DNA of 64,000 bases from Schistosoma haematobium (Eukaryota; Platyhelminthes; Trematoda; Strigeidida; Schistosomatidae): assembly GCF_000699445.3 (NCBI RefSeq), contig NC_067196.1:6424616-6488615 (forward strand), read 5' to 3'. The translations under genes were made by a program, and so were the position numbers. Below the pieces are notes generated by a model. The model ran no database searches and was not told the origin of the DNA. It saw only the letters and a program-made list of their open reading frames with translations. Positions within the stretch are counted from its first letter, which is position 1. Each line of letters opens with the position of its first letter. Below, in pieces: positions 34,265 to 45,326 of the stretch.

Positions 34265-34785
34265 TAAAAACTATTTATATATTTAAACACATAAACATTG
34301 GTGCAAAAAGGCACCGAATATACATGCGACACATAAATCATTCGATTTATGTGAGGGTTGAGATACTGCCCATGTGCTCAAACCGAAACTGGTGGCTTTC
34401 CTATGGGGACACACCAGAAGCATTCGACCTAAATATCTAATCCACAAGACGGTGGAGCAACATAAGAAGATGCAATCCTACGATAACTGGTGACCGACAA
34501 TAGGTTCATACGCCACTTGTTCCACAGGATCTTGAAGGTCATGTGCACCATTAGTTTGGAATGAGGGTTCTCCAGCTCCCTCAGGGTGGATCCACCATAC
34601 CCACCAACCCGGTTAAAGCACCGGACATTCACTTTTCGTTCTCTCAATTTCGTAAACAACAGTGATGTCATGGGAAGGCAGTGAGTAGAACTTTCCTGAC
34701 AGTTGTTGTATGCACGTGGTCATGTGAGAGCATTTGGAGAGGGAGAGCTGACTCTCTCCATGCCATGCAATATTAACCAAATTAT
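34265..34785 (-). mobile_element. Family D retroposon
   Basis: Minus-strand copy. It begins at GAGAGAGTCAGCTCTCCC and ends in an A/T-rich tail near 34265-34300. An 80-codon frame (34429-34671) is identical in translation to that at 39072-39314, so the two copies are very young relative to each other. No protein family is recognisable; the frame is probably incidental. Confidence 0.75.
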
Positions 34786-35024
34786 AAAACCTATGAATTT
34801 AAATTAACGGAAGTCAAATGCAAAAAGTTTTTTTCATTTAATTTCTAATTTACTCATATTTTTCCAAAGTAAGATGGTAATTAATGTTATTAGATAATCA
34901 TTGTAGAGAAGGATTTTCCCCACGTGTGATAGGATTGTCATCATCTTGAAAAGAATGCAGGAACAGTTATTAGATGAGATATTTCAAGCAGTCTTGAAGA
35001 AGTTTTAGACTTTATTAATTAGTT

Positions 35025-35270
35025 CACTTAGTGTTGTTTACTTAAATCTTCCCCTTGATATTTAGGACTACATTTGATCAGTCTCTTGTTCGCATATATG
35101 CATCCTGTGAGCATTACCTCGATATTGCCTTAATTCACAACTTTTATAGACAAAGATGGATAATAGCTAGCAGTGGAATCCAGGACTCACGTTTCGTCTT
35201 ATTTAAGACTCGTCATCTGGATGTACCTTCATCTCAGAATTGATGTTCACTCCAGGACTCGAGTCCTGTA
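35025..35270 (-). mobile_element. Sm-alpha SINE, truncated at the head
   Basis: Tail, hammerhead with C3 changed (AUGACGA) and part of the head. Stem I AUCCAG/CUGGAU is intact. Confidence 0.8.
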
Positions 35271-35742
35271 CTCGTCAGTAAAGTTTACTTGACATCCTCA
35301 AGGAAATGTTATTCCGGTAGTCTTTGAATCTTCCTCATTCAGTTTCTTAATCTAAACGGTTACCACTAGACAATATAACTTTTCTAGTTAGATATATTAT
35401 AAGATGATATTATACTTTATGGTCTTCTGAAAATGTTGTCACTTTATAATTTACAAAGATAAACATCGATTAGTTATCTATTAAACTATGCTGATATTCA
35501 ATAAATCATGTTTAGCTTTTTCCTACTTAATGTTTATACTAAACAAATGAATGTTAATATGACATTTAATTATCTAACAATATTTAACATGATCTACTAT
35601 TGTTCTTATTGTACTTTCTTTCATCGGAATTGTTTCACTACCATAATATATTTGCTATACATAGAAACAATGTTGATATTACAGTAACCTTAAGATTCAT
35701 TAAATTTATAAGTGAACAAGTTGAATCTTGTAAATATGAATC
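35271..35742. other. AT-rich spacer, nothing recognised
   Basis: No supported feature. Confidence 0.4.
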
Positions 35743-36195
35743 GGTCCATGATCTCAATCAAAAACTTAGTAATCTCCACAAATTCTATACTAATAATAAT
35801 TACTATGTGCCCAATAGTGACTAGCTTCGTAAGAGAATTCTCGGAGTTCTAGTGAGAAGCCATGATCACTGGAGCTAATCCGTGTCGGGTAGAGACAGGT
35901 ATCTACCTCAGTACAATGGAAGATGTTCACGGAATTTTGTGGATTGTTTGATGTTGGACATTAACACCATTGGATGCTGGTTGGCTCAATGGTCTAGAGG
36001 TTAAGCGTTCGAGCCCGACCTTGATGTTCCTGTATTCGAATCCTGCGAGCGGGATCGTGTTTGCGTACTGCTGAGGAGTTCTACAATAGGATTAAATGGC
36101 CGTTCAGTGCTTCCATGTTTTCAATGGTGGTCTAACATCAATCTATTCATGATCTCAATCAAAAACTTAATAATCTGCACAACCCCTGTAGTGAA
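35743..36195 (+). mobile_element. SINE family B with tail at both ends
   Basis: It starts in tail sequence (GGTCCATGATCTCAATC), then 5' body, head (GGCTCAATGG), B box TATTCGAATCC, ribozyme with GAAA lost (UAAA), and tail again. It is a partial multimer. Confidence 0.8.
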
Positions 36196-36354
36196 TCTTG
36201 TAAATCTTTTCTTTTTTCATTAGCATCATTTTTTGAGATAATTTAAATACCACCATTTAATGGTTTATAAAAAGAATTTTAACATTTAAGATAAATTAAA
36301 TTTTGTTTAAAATCGATGACATTTTTACATGATAAAGTATAGGAATATAATCAA

Positions 36355-36722
36355 AAGAGGGTTTTTATGGATAGTATAGTAATTTCATTAGTTGAGATCA
36401 TGAGATAATTGGAGCAAGATCACACATGGAAAAACTGGAAACACTGGATAAGATAGTAACTGGTAAGATAGTAACTCACTGATGACAATGGTGAATCAGT
36501 CTCTGAATTTCATGGATTAGTTGAAGTTGGACATTGACACCGTTGGATGCTGGCCGGCTTAGTGATCTAGAGGTTAACCGTTCGCTTGCGAGACTGTTAG
36601 GTCTTGGGTGCGAATCTCGCGAGGAGGAATCGTGTATGCTCGCTACTGAAAAGTTCCGTACTTGTGCTTCCAGGTTTCCTATGGTGATCTAGCTTCAATT
36701 GACTCATGATTTTAACTATAGG
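36355..36722. mobile_element. SINE family B foldback pair
   Basis: 36355-36448 (-) is the tail and first ribozyme strand. 36450-36720 (+) runs from 5' body to tail. Tails lie outward on both sides, giving inverted termini. Confidence 0.75.
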
Positions 36723-36977
36723 AATATGTTCATGTATTTTTAGCATCATCTCCATCTAATTGTATATTATATATACAATATCTAGCGTTCTTCTGTTTAC
36801 TTAGTAGATAAATGAGGGGATGTACATTTATAACCCTGTATTATGAACTGTGGTTGTGCAGATTTCTTTTTTGTGAGTTATACATTTCTCAAGTATTATA
36901 CTGATGACATATTTAAAGGTTCATTCGCTTTCAGCTAATCAGAAAATTGATACGATAGTACAACAAATTAGTTTTTA

Positions 36978-37172
36978 TCAGAAGAGGCGGGGGTTTTGAA
37001 AGTTTTAATTATTTTATAGTTGAATTCATGAGTCAATTGATAAGTCGTAGGTTCGAATCTCGTGGTGCAGGATCGTGGTTGTACACTACTGAGGAGTTCC
37101 ATACTAGGACCAAACGGTCGTCCAGTGCTTTCAGGTCGTCTAGCTTCAGTTAGCTCATGAATTCAACTATAA
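36978..37172. mobile_element. SINE family B short foldback
   Basis: 36978-37039 (-) is tail only. 37040-37172 (+) runs from B box (GGTTCGAATCTCG) through ribozyme to tail. GTTGAATTCATGAGTCAATT and its near inverse form the stem. The ribozyme has CUGAGGA, but GAAA reads CAAA. Confidence 0.75.
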
Positions 37173-37299
37173 AATTATTCCTTCTTTATAATAGCGATCA
37201 TTTTGTTTACTTATTTACAAATATCAAAGTACCAGGCTAAAGATCATCTTGTCATTAATAAGTAAGTGTTTAAAAATATATATTTAATAAAGTCAATTA

Positions 37300-37705
37300 C
37301 CTTGAAGCAGTGAACAGCCATTTCGTTCTATTGTGGGACTTCGCATCAGTACGAATCCACAATCCCGCTCGTGGGATTCGATTACAGGGCCTTTGGTCTT
37401 CCGCGCGAGCGCCTTACCTCTAGACAACTGAGTTTGCCAGCATCCAACAATGTTAATGTCCAACTTCAATCAATCAACGAAATTGCGTGACCATCTTCAA
37501 TTATACTGAAGTAGATACCTATCTTTACCCAACACGGATTAGCTCCACTGATCATAGTGTCTCACTAGAACTTCTATAATTCCCTTACAAAGCTAGTCAC
37601 TAATGAACCGTCCAGTGCTTTCAAGTTTTCAATGGTGGTCTAACATCAATCACTTCATAATCTCAATCAAAACCATAGTAATCTCCACAACCCTATACTG
37701 AAAAT
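37300..37705. mobile_element. SINE family B foldback pair
   Basis: 37300-37605 (-) runs from ribozyme to 5' end. 37607-37705 (+) starts at CCGTCCAGTGC, five bases before the ribozyme cleavage point, and holds only the tail. Confidence 0.75.
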
Positions 37706-38181
37706 CAATCACATCAAATAAGTGCATCTAATTGAATGTTCTACTGTTAAGAGATTGAAACACTAAGATGAATGTCCAAATTTGAGTTCATAAAATAAAC
37801 AAATAAATAAACATCCTTTTTTCAATTCAATCACTAAGATACATACCAGTTATGTAACACATATATAAACACTTATCTCCATAAAGTGCATAATTGATTT
37901 TTCCCCCTAAATATAGAAATCTTATTTCATTTAAACAATCATTTTCTTCAAATACCACTACTACTACAGTTCGAAAATGGTTGTATGATGATGATAATAA
38001 TAAATATAAAACTTAGCTTTAACATTTACATTAAATCATATGACTTATGTACTATACCTTACACATTACATTATGTAAATTACTATTTCGATAATACAAC
38101 ATATAAACTGGACTAGATCTATGTGGAATTCTGATAGGATCAATTATATTGATCATAATTTTATGATATGATCACTTAATC
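37706..38181. other. AT-rich spacer, nothing recognised
   Basis: No supported feature. Confidence 0.4.
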
Positions 38182-38692
38182 TGTTATATTCTGACGAGAA
38201 TTATGAATGGTAACTGTTGAAATCTATTTCTGGACGAATACGATACATATATTATAATTGTATAGTTATTAAGTACCTAAATTACGCATATTCAGGTTCC
38301 CCTTATTATAAACTTTATTTTGATCTATGAACTATTATTATACGATTTACCATTCTTGAGTTATGGCCAATCTATTAATTACAGTCTCCTACCTTCACAA
38401 CCACATTTGGCTAGATCTTATATAAATGTTATTTTCTATTTTATGGTACAGTGTGGTCTATTTGGTTTGTATATAAACTGAGTATGTTTGAAATACATGA
38501 TTTATGTCGCGGAGGCTGAGATTGATGTTCTGGACTCAACAGGCAGGACTAAGCAAGAAGTAGGACCGACAAAGACTCTAGACTGCGCGAACGGGTTTTA
38601 TGCGTCATTGGTCCGGTCGATAATCATTGTTCTCTAATTGGCTGTATCATTATGTCATATATGAATAGGGCACAAGGCCAAAAGATATAACA
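38182..38692 (+). mobile_element. Solo LTR, family G
   Basis: A 511-bp block from TGTTATATTCTGACG to GATATAACA, collinear with the copies at 7430-7942 (-) and 51196-51705. No flanking target duplication is clear. Confidence 0.7.
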
Positions 38693-38969
38693 AAATATAT
38701 TATACAGAAAGTAGTTGAATATAGAATTTATTAAATGTCATGAAGGAAAACTGATTGACAGATGAATGTTTTGACTTGAGAAACTATAGATTTATGCAAA
38801 GATAACTACAGTTTTTATTACTCAAATGAATTTAGTAATAATTTTGTGGAGTTATCCAAAATGATCACTATTCTGTAGTGTATTAAATAAATGTTCAACT
38901 AAACTGAATTGCATAAGTTTGATCAAACTGTATATTGAATTTTATCTTCAATGACCCCAAAATATCCTG

Positions 38970-39460
38970 GTACGTCCGAGAGTGAGGAGAGTCAGCTCTC
39001 CCTCTCCAAATGCTCTCACATGACCACGTGCATACAACAACTGTCAGGAAAGTTCTACTCACTGCCTTCCCATGACATCACTGTTGTTTACGAAATTGAG
39101 AGAACGAAAAGTGAATGTCCGGTGCTTTAACCGGGTTGGTGGGTATGGTGGATCCACCCTGAGGGAGCTGGAGAACCCTCATTCCAAACTAATGGTGCAC
39201 ATGACCTTCAAGATCCTGTGGAACAAGTGGCGTATGAACCTATTGTCGGTCACCAGTTATCGTAGGATTGCATCTTCTTATGTTGCTCCACCGTCTTGTG
39301 GATTAGATATTTAGGTCGAATGCTTCTGGTGTGTCCCCATAGGAAAGCCACCAGTTTCGGTTTGAGCACATGGGCAGTATCTCAACCCTCACATAAATCG
39401 AATGATTTATGTGTCGCATGTATATTCGGTGCCTTTTTGCACCAATATTTATGTGTGCAA
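38970..39460 (+). mobile_element. Family D retroposon, inverted twin of 34265-34785
   Basis: Almost identical to the copy at 34265-34785 but in opposite orientation. It ends in AAATAAATAAAT, an (AAAT)n tail typical of target-primed retroposons. Confidence 0.8.
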
Positions 39461-39689
39461 ATAAATAAATGGCCACTTAAAATGATGTTGATGGTGGTTA
39501 TATGTAGAAGTGTGAAAGTTAAAATAACACTTATCAAAAAGGTTTAAGTAAGATTAGCTGAAAAATTTACGTATTCGTAAATGACTTTACAAAATGAGGT
39601 TAATTAACTAGAAACTGCCCATGGAAATCGATAAAAAAAAAACGGTAGTTTGAGTACACATTAATAAAAATCCTTTGACTACAATTAAA

Positions 39690-40170
39690 TGGAGGTCGTA
39701 CAAAATTGGGTCTCGACTGACTTCCTGTAGGAGCGTGATGTATTTACTAATTGATTGACCACTGGGTAGTGATCAATATCATGTATGTCAGGACCTTCTT
39801 GGCACAGATCGAATCTATTAGAGAGCATCAATTCCCTCAAGATAACAGGTACACATTGCTGATGAGTTCCAAATGGCACGAGACCTAGGTCCAGGGTTTC
39901 CTGTCAACTACCTCCAACCACCATCTTATCTCAACATAGTGCACACAATTTCGAGTCACCTAGACTATTGGCCATATTACAATTTGATCGATGGGATTTG
40001 ATCTGCACCAAAAAGTACCTGACATACATGACATCGATCACCATCCAGTGATCAATCAGTTTTAAATATATCACGGTCCTCCAGGAAGTCAGTCGCGGTC
40101 CGGATAGCTCAGTGATAACGTCTCTGACTGTTAAGTTGGGTGACACAGGATCGAATTCCTTTCTTATTAT
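39690..40170. mobile_element. Hammerhead SINE family C, rearranged multimer
   Basis: 39735-39815 (-) is the mid-tail, and 39816-39925 (+) holds the ribozyme (CUGAUGA; GAAA changed to GAGA). 39926-40090 (+) is the tail, and 40095-40160 (+) is a tRNA-like head (A box TAGCTCAGTGA, B box GGATCGAATTC). The order ribozyme-tail-head implies a head-to-tail source molecule. Confidence 0.7.
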
Positions 40171-40667
40171 CTTAGTCAATGTTTTAATGTTTGTTTTTTT
40201 AGTTTAAAAGTTATTAGACTAGTTTCCAGAAACTTCTTTAGGTTCAGTAAATTATCATCCATCTGTTGCCAAGTAACATCATAGATAATTCTCCTAAGCA
40301 GTTACCTACAACTCTAACATACCATTACTATTATTATTATTGTTAAAATTAGCTAACATATTTGCATTTCTTTTTGATGTATGGTAATTTACAAAACAAA
40401 ACATCAACTTAGAAGTTCCACAACCTGCCGTTCTACTTATACATAACTATTTTATGAGTGACAACTAATTGTTTGTAAGAATGTTTGTTATTTTTGTTTT
40501 GACCTAATTATTATGTAATTAGAAATAAACAATTCCTTCGAACTAATAGTAAATTACTTCATTCAAGCTATTTTTAGATCTTGTTTGTGACCATATTAGT
40601 TGTGTACTTCTTATATAATATAAACTTGAACTACAAGATGTTCTTATTTGTATCAATTAGTTCATGG
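40171..40667. other. AT-rich spacer, nothing recognised
   Basis: No supported feature. Confidence 0.4.
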
Positions 40668-40780
40668 CCGAGAGTAGAGAATGTCAGCTCTCCATTTCAA
40701 AATGCTCGCACATGGTTATATGCATACAAACACTGCCAGGGAAGTCCTGCCTACTACCTTTTGACTTGATTTGAGGACTT
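40668..40780 (+). mobile_element. Family D retroposon 5' fragment
   Basis: It matches the family-D 5' end (GAGAGTAGAGAATGTCAGCT, CTCGCACATGG, CACTGCCAGGGAAGTCCTG). It decays before the Penelope-like insertion site. Confidence 0.6.
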
Positions 40781-40810
40781 TGGAAACTAGAAGAAGGTAC
40801 ATTGCTAATC

Positions 40811-41241
40811 AAGGCCAAGGTAACGATAACGATAGGAACTACTTCTTTTGTACGCATAGTTCTGGTTTGAGCTCACGGTAGCTTCAATGTGCATCTACCA
40901 GTTCATCTGCTCTTGTGGAGCAAGGTACATTGGCCGTAGCCAGAGCTCTATTTCAACTCGGATACGGGAACACGTCCCAGTTTGGTTCTACAAGGGTGAA
41001 AGGAAAGCAGTTAGGAGTTCTTTACTTGAACACCTAACCGACTGTAATCATTCTACGGATCCACAGTTTGATTTTAAGGTTGTATATATGATTCGTTCAA
41101 ATTCACTTAGATTTCTTCGTGTTCAAATCCTAAAGATAGCCGAAGCTCTTACCATCCATGAGCTTAAACCAGAACTATGCGTACAAAAGAAGAACGACCT
41201 ATGGTTATCGTTACCTTGGCCTTAATTAATATTATTATTAT
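40811..41241 (+). mobile_element. Penelope-like element, truncated, with target duplication
   Basis: A 431-bp insertion flanked by the 13-bp repeat TACATTGCTAATC (40798-40810 and 41242-41254). The left about 65 bp (40811-40876) are a near-exact inverted copy of the element's 3' coding end (41161-41223). The right end is a TAATTAATATTATTATTA tail. A 5'-truncated element with an inverted 3' piece at its left is a layout described for Penelope-like elements. Confidence 0.8.
40887..41225 (+). CDS. GIY-YIG endonuclease domain of a Penelope-like element (fragment)
   Basis: The 112-codon frame runs to TAA at 41223. It shows the Penelope-type GIY-YIG signature: IYQFICSCGARYIGRS followed by RIREH about 10 residues on, then LLEHLTDCNH, and ends ELKPELCVQKKNDLWLSLPW. 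In intact elements this domain follows the reverse transcriptase and nicks the target. The reverse transcriptase is absent here, and the first ATG is simply internal to the original reading frame. The frame is undamaged, so the insertion is probably recent, but it cannot move alone. Confidence 0.8.
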   Translation: MCIYQFICSCGARYIGRSQSSISTRIREHVPVWFYKGERKAVRSSLLEHLTDCNHSTDPQFDFKVVYMIRSNSLRFLRVQILKIAEALTIHELKPELCVQKKNDLWLSLPWP

Positions 41242-41254
41242 TACATTGCTAATC

Positions 41255-41784
41255 GTTTGAAAATAGGTTATCAAAACCATAGAATTCCGAATCAATTATA
41301 TGGTAACCTCACTAATAGAATATCATCTGAAGATCTTGGATACATTTCAACCAACAATGAAACACTTCCTTAGGGATTATTATTTTGTGTTTATTCAAAC
41401 AAATGAAAATAGTAAGCTTTTTATTGATTATAAAAGTCTAAATGGGTTTTTATAGTGAGTCTAACTAACAAATATTTATGGTTTGAGTGACAATAAAGTT
41501 TCCTGTAGACTACCTAAACAAATCCCTAACATATTATATCCTTCTATTGTTTTCAGTCTGTTAACAAGCTGATATTATTCTCAAATTTATTGAATTCTGT
41601 AAGGTTTTAGTATAGAATCTGTGCTTTATGAAATGGACCCTGTTGGAAGATTGACACTTTCTCTTTAATAATGTTAAGCAATCATCATTCTGTATTATAA
41701 ATCCTCTAAATTTGTATATAAGATTCACTGTATCTTTACTGAGTTCAGTTCCGCTAATTATTATCAGTTCATGATGATCAACAT
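41255..41784. other. AT-rich spacer, nothing recognised
   Basis: The frame at 41561-41818 (-) has no recognisable motif. Confidence 0.4.
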
Positions 41785-42025
41785 ATACAGTATGTTTTTG
41801 ATTGAAATCATGAGTCAATTGAAGCTAGACCATCATGGAAAACCTGGAAGCACTGGACGAACGTTTCGTACTAGTATGGGACTCCTCAGTAGTGCGCGTC
41901 CACGATCCCGCACCCCACGAGATTCGAACCTAGGACCTATTAGCCTCGCACCAGGCACTTAACCAACTAGACCACCGAATCGGCATCCAACGGTGTTAAT
42001 ATCCAACTTCAACCAATCCACGAAG
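41785..42025 (-). mobile_element. SINE family B, near full length
   Basis: Tail, ribozyme, B and A boxes on the minus strand. The ribozyme core is complete (CUGAGGA, GAAA, GUC) with stem III ACG/CGU and a UU loop. However, the first stem-I pair is A-C, and stem II has one mismatch. Weak activity is possible. Confidence 0.8.
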
Positions 42026-42111
42026 TGGATTTTATTTCGCTTATAAACTGATTCAAATGAACACTTCATATTAGTCAACCCCAGCATTAATGATTTGATT
42101 TGATATCATTA

Positions 42112-42228
42112 TAGGGTTGTAAAGATTGTTGTGTTTAGACTGATATCATAAATAGATTAATATTAGGCCATAATTGAAAAACCTAGAAGCACTGAATAGC
42201 CGTTTCATCCTAGTATGGGACTCCTCAG
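42112..42228 (-). mobile_element. SINE family B tail fragment
   Basis: Tail and first ribozyme strand only, cut off inside the core region. Confidence 0.7.
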
Positions 42229-42387
42229 CAAACAATCCTTGATTTACATGTTACAATTTTAAATGATGTACTTCGACTTAAATCTGGCCAATTTTATCGA
42301 CTATTAATTTGTATATGATAATTGTAGAACGTGACAAAAAATTATTGAGAAGAATATTTTTCATTCATAAAACTTGTATCAACTAGA

Positions 42388-42612
42388 TTCACTTGGTATT
42401 ATTTTATTGGATCTTCCCATTGATGATTAGGATTAGAATTGATCAGTCTCTTATTGGTCTATGTACATACTATGCGGAATACTTTGCTATTGCCTTAGGT
42501 CATAAATATTCTAAGCAAAGATGGAATAATCCAAGGCACGTGTTTCGTCCTATTCGGGATTCGTCAGTTGGATATGCCTATATTTAAGAGTTGATATTCA
42601 TTCTGGGGACTT
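42388..42612 (-). mobile_element. Sm-alpha SINE, head-truncated
   Basis: Tail and ribozyme (CUGACGA, GAAAC) on the minus strand. G10.1 and the cleavage triplet are changed. Confidence 0.75.
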
Positions 42613-43215
42613 GATTTAATCAATCAATGTAAAGAAAATGAAATACAAAAATAAAGTTTATTTTACTTTATTTTTAGATCACATATTTTCACTAATAATA
42701 ATTAAAATAGTTTTGGTTTGACGCTATTGAAGAAGATTGACAACTTGTCAATAAAATAAATCTATTTAAGTGTAAACATTTTCTTTTCTAGTAACAAAAA
42801 TATATTCTACAGATTATTAGCTTATATAAATAGATCCATTTAAAGTATAAAATTATGTTCGCTTTTTTTTTAAAATTTTGATGAAGTTTTGTTCTTTGAG
42901 TTGAATGATTTATTCGTGGAACATTCATCATTCTTCTGGACGACATCATCAGTACAAACTTCAGGTAGAAGTTTATTGATCTAAGCTACATAACTTCATC
43001 ACCATCTTTTATGTTTTCATATTACATAATGGAAAAAAGAAAATCGAGGAAAAGAAAATTTAAGCGACTTAATTAAAAGTGTAATTCTGTACTGAATAAC
43101 TTTCATTTAGAAAAAGATTTACCGTGTCGTTTCACTGTTCAATCTTTATATGTTAATACATTATTATATTGTAATGAATAATTTTGATTATAACAATCAG
43201 AAAATGAACTAAATA
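42613..43215. other. AT-rich spacer, nothing recognised
   Basis: No supported feature. Confidence 0.4.
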
Positions 43216-43310
43216 TATCAGAAGGGCTTTTGTGGATATTATAGTAATTTTAATGATTGAGATCATGAGTCAATAGAAGCTAGAACACCATGGAAAACCT
43301 AGAAACACAA
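43216..43310 (-). mobile_element. SINE family B tail fragment
   Basis: Tail only (ATCAGAAGGGCTTTTGTGGA to AAAACCTAGAAACAC), interrupted by family C. Confidence 0.75.
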
Positions 43311-43751
43311 TTGATTGGTCACTGGGTGGTGATCATTTTCACGTGTGTCAAGTCCTTATATAGTGCAGATCGAATGTTATCGACCATGTTGCAATGTGGC
43401 CACCAATCTAGGTGATTCGACACTGCGTGCACTACATACTGAGATTATATGGTGGTTGGAGGTAGGCGACAGGATAGAATCTGATCTGCACTAAATAAGG
43501 ACTTGACACACAAAACATTGATCACAACCCAGTGATCAATCAATTGTGATTACATCTCTGTCCTACAGGAGGTCGGTCGCGGCCCGCATAGCTCAATGGT
43601 AACACCTCTGACTGTGAAGCTGGGTGACACGGGATCGAATCCGCCAGGGAGCACCAGTTCCCTGAAGATTACAGGTACACCTTGCTGACGAGTGCCAAGT
43701 AGCACGAAACCCGAGTCCAGGGTTTCCTGTCGACTACCTCCAACCACCATC
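43311..43751. mobile_element. Hammerhead SINE family C, foldback with full unit
   Basis: 43320-43473 (-) is the tail. 43474-43751 (+) holds the tail end, tRNA-like head (A box TAGCTCAATGG at 43589-43599, B box GGATCGAATCC at 43632-43642) and ribozyme, ending CTACCTCCAACCACCATCT. The minus arm contains the inverse of the same end (TGGTGGTTGGAGGTAG near 43451-43466). Confidence 0.75.
43671..43730 (+). ncRNA. Hammerhead ribozyme with two-part stem I (family C)
   Basis: Order: ACAGG, TACA, CCUUG, core CUGACGA, stem II GUGC/GCAC with loop CAAGUA, GAAA, short stem III, cleavage after GUC (43717), CAGGG, UUU, CCUGU. Stem I is CCUUG/CAGGG plus ACAGG/CCUGU around an internal loop, the layout that allows loop-loop contacts. 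All core positions are present; stem III is weak (A-U, C-G, then C-A). The copy at 48790-48955 keeps a better stem III (ACC/GGU). Confidence 0.7.
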
Positions 43752-44009
43752 TAAAACCTGGAAACACTGGACGGCCGTTTCATCCTACTGTGAGACTCCT
43801 CAACACTGCGCATCCACGATCCTATCCCACAAGATTTGAATCCAGGATCTATCAGTCTTGCGTGCGAATACTTAGCCACCATCTAAAACCTGGAAACACT
43901 GGACGGCCGTTTCATCCTACTGTGAGACTCCTCAACACTGCGCATCCACGATCCTATCCCACAAGATTCGAATCCAGGATCTATCAGTCTTGCGTGCGAA
44001 TACTTAGCC
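43744..44009 (-). repeat. 132-bp tandem duplication inside SINE B
   Basis: Two head-to-tail copies with period 132 bp (43744-43877 and 43876-44009). The only mismatch seen is T at 43837 versus C at 43969, inside the B box. Each unit carries a ribozyme segment (C3 mutated) and the B box. The SINE-B 5' body continues to about 44075. Confidence 0.95.
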
Positions 44010-44075
44010 TCAAGACCACTCGGATAGCCGGGATCGAACGGTATTAATGTCTAACTTCAAATAATCCACGAAATT

Positions 44076-44429
44076 GCGCTACAGTTTAAATTATATGAAT
44101 TTAGTTTCAATGGTTTTAATTGATAGATTAAGGTAACTAAGCTAACAAACTGAGAAAACAGTAAAAAGTACTTAGTAGTGACTATTGAAAAAGGAATTAT
44201 GTTCAATATTATAATTACAAACATCATTATATAACTTTGAATATCCATGATAAATACTGAAATAATTTATAACTTCAGGGAGTATAAAAAGGAGTTTGTG
44301 TCTTTCTGATTATGTTCTTTGCGTAGTGAGTACACTAATACTATGATACCCATAACTGATAAATTACAGTGAAATAAATGAATTGGTCCCATAATTTTTT
44401 AAGTTTGGTTGCTTTCTAACAGAGCTTTA
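44076..44429. other. AT-rich spacer, nothing recognised
   Basis: No supported feature. Confidence 0.4.
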
Positions 44430-44775
44430 ATGTCAGAAGGGGTTTTGTGAATATTATAGTAATTTTTAATCGTTGATATCATGAGTCAGTTGAAGTTAGA
44501 TCAACATGGTAAACTTGGAAGTACTGGATGAATGTTTCGCCTTATTGTGGAACTCCTCGCCAGTGCTCATTCATGATCCCTTCTTGTGAGATTCGAACCC
44601 AGCAACTATCGGTCCCGCGCGCGAGCGCCTAACCTTTAGACCACTGAACCGGCCAGCATCCAACGGTGTCAATATCTAACTTCAACCAATCCACAAAATT
44701 CAGCGATACATCCACCAGTGCCATCAGTGAGTTACTATCTCACAACAGACCCAGCTGAACTCCACTGGTCATTGA
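44430..44775 (-). mobile_element. SINE family B, near full length
   Basis: Tail to 5' body on the minus strand. Boxes A and B are present; the ribozyme core has lost bases (GCGAGGA). Confidence 0.8.
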
Positions 44776-44828
44776 AACTAAATATATGTTTGTTTCGAAA
44801 TAAAAAATATCTACTTAGTCAGAATGAA

Positions 44829-44958
44829 GTTCGAATATCGCGTGTAAGATCATGAATATGCACTGCTATGAAGTCTCATATTAGAACGAAACGGCCATCT
44901 AGTGCTTTCAGATTTTTCAGGGTAGTCTAACTTAAATCGATAAATGAATTCAACCATT
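44829..44958 (+). mobile_element. SINE family B fragment
   Basis: From the B box (GTTCGAATATC) through a damaged ribozyme to the tail. Confidence 0.7.
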
Positions 44959-45326
44959 AAATATATATACTTAGTATCAGTTCAATTTTCAATGACCAAG
45001 TACTAACAATTATATTAAATGATATTGAGTAGTATCTAAGTGTTTATTAACAGGTAAGAACAAAATTTGTCCAGTTTGAAGTAATTAGTTATTATTAACC
45101 TTAATATAACTAATTAATTAGCACAATAATTCCTTTCAAATCATCCATGAGAATAATAAACTAATTTTTAAATTATCCGTTTCATTTGATTGAATTTAAG
45201 TGAATAATCATAGACAAGCGTTTAATGTCCAATATTCTCATTTTGTAAATACAGTTTTACTGTAATAGTGTATATATATCCCAGATTATGTACGTTTATG
45301 ATAGAGATAATGAATAAATATATAGA
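44959..45326. other. AT-rich spacer, nothing recognised
   Basis: No supported feature. Confidence 0.4.

Noticed and set aside
34429..34671. 80-codon frame in family D, identical at 39072-39314, as a conserved small gene
   Set aside because: The diverged copies at 49320-49785 and 56240-56765 do not keep the frame, and the identity is explained by recent duplication of the whole repeat.
43581..43645. Possible functional tRNA genes in SINE heads (families A, B and C)
   Set aside because: A and B boxes are present, but acceptor and anticodon arms do not pair properly and the sequence runs on into the ribozyme. They are tRNA-derived promoters, not tRNA genes.
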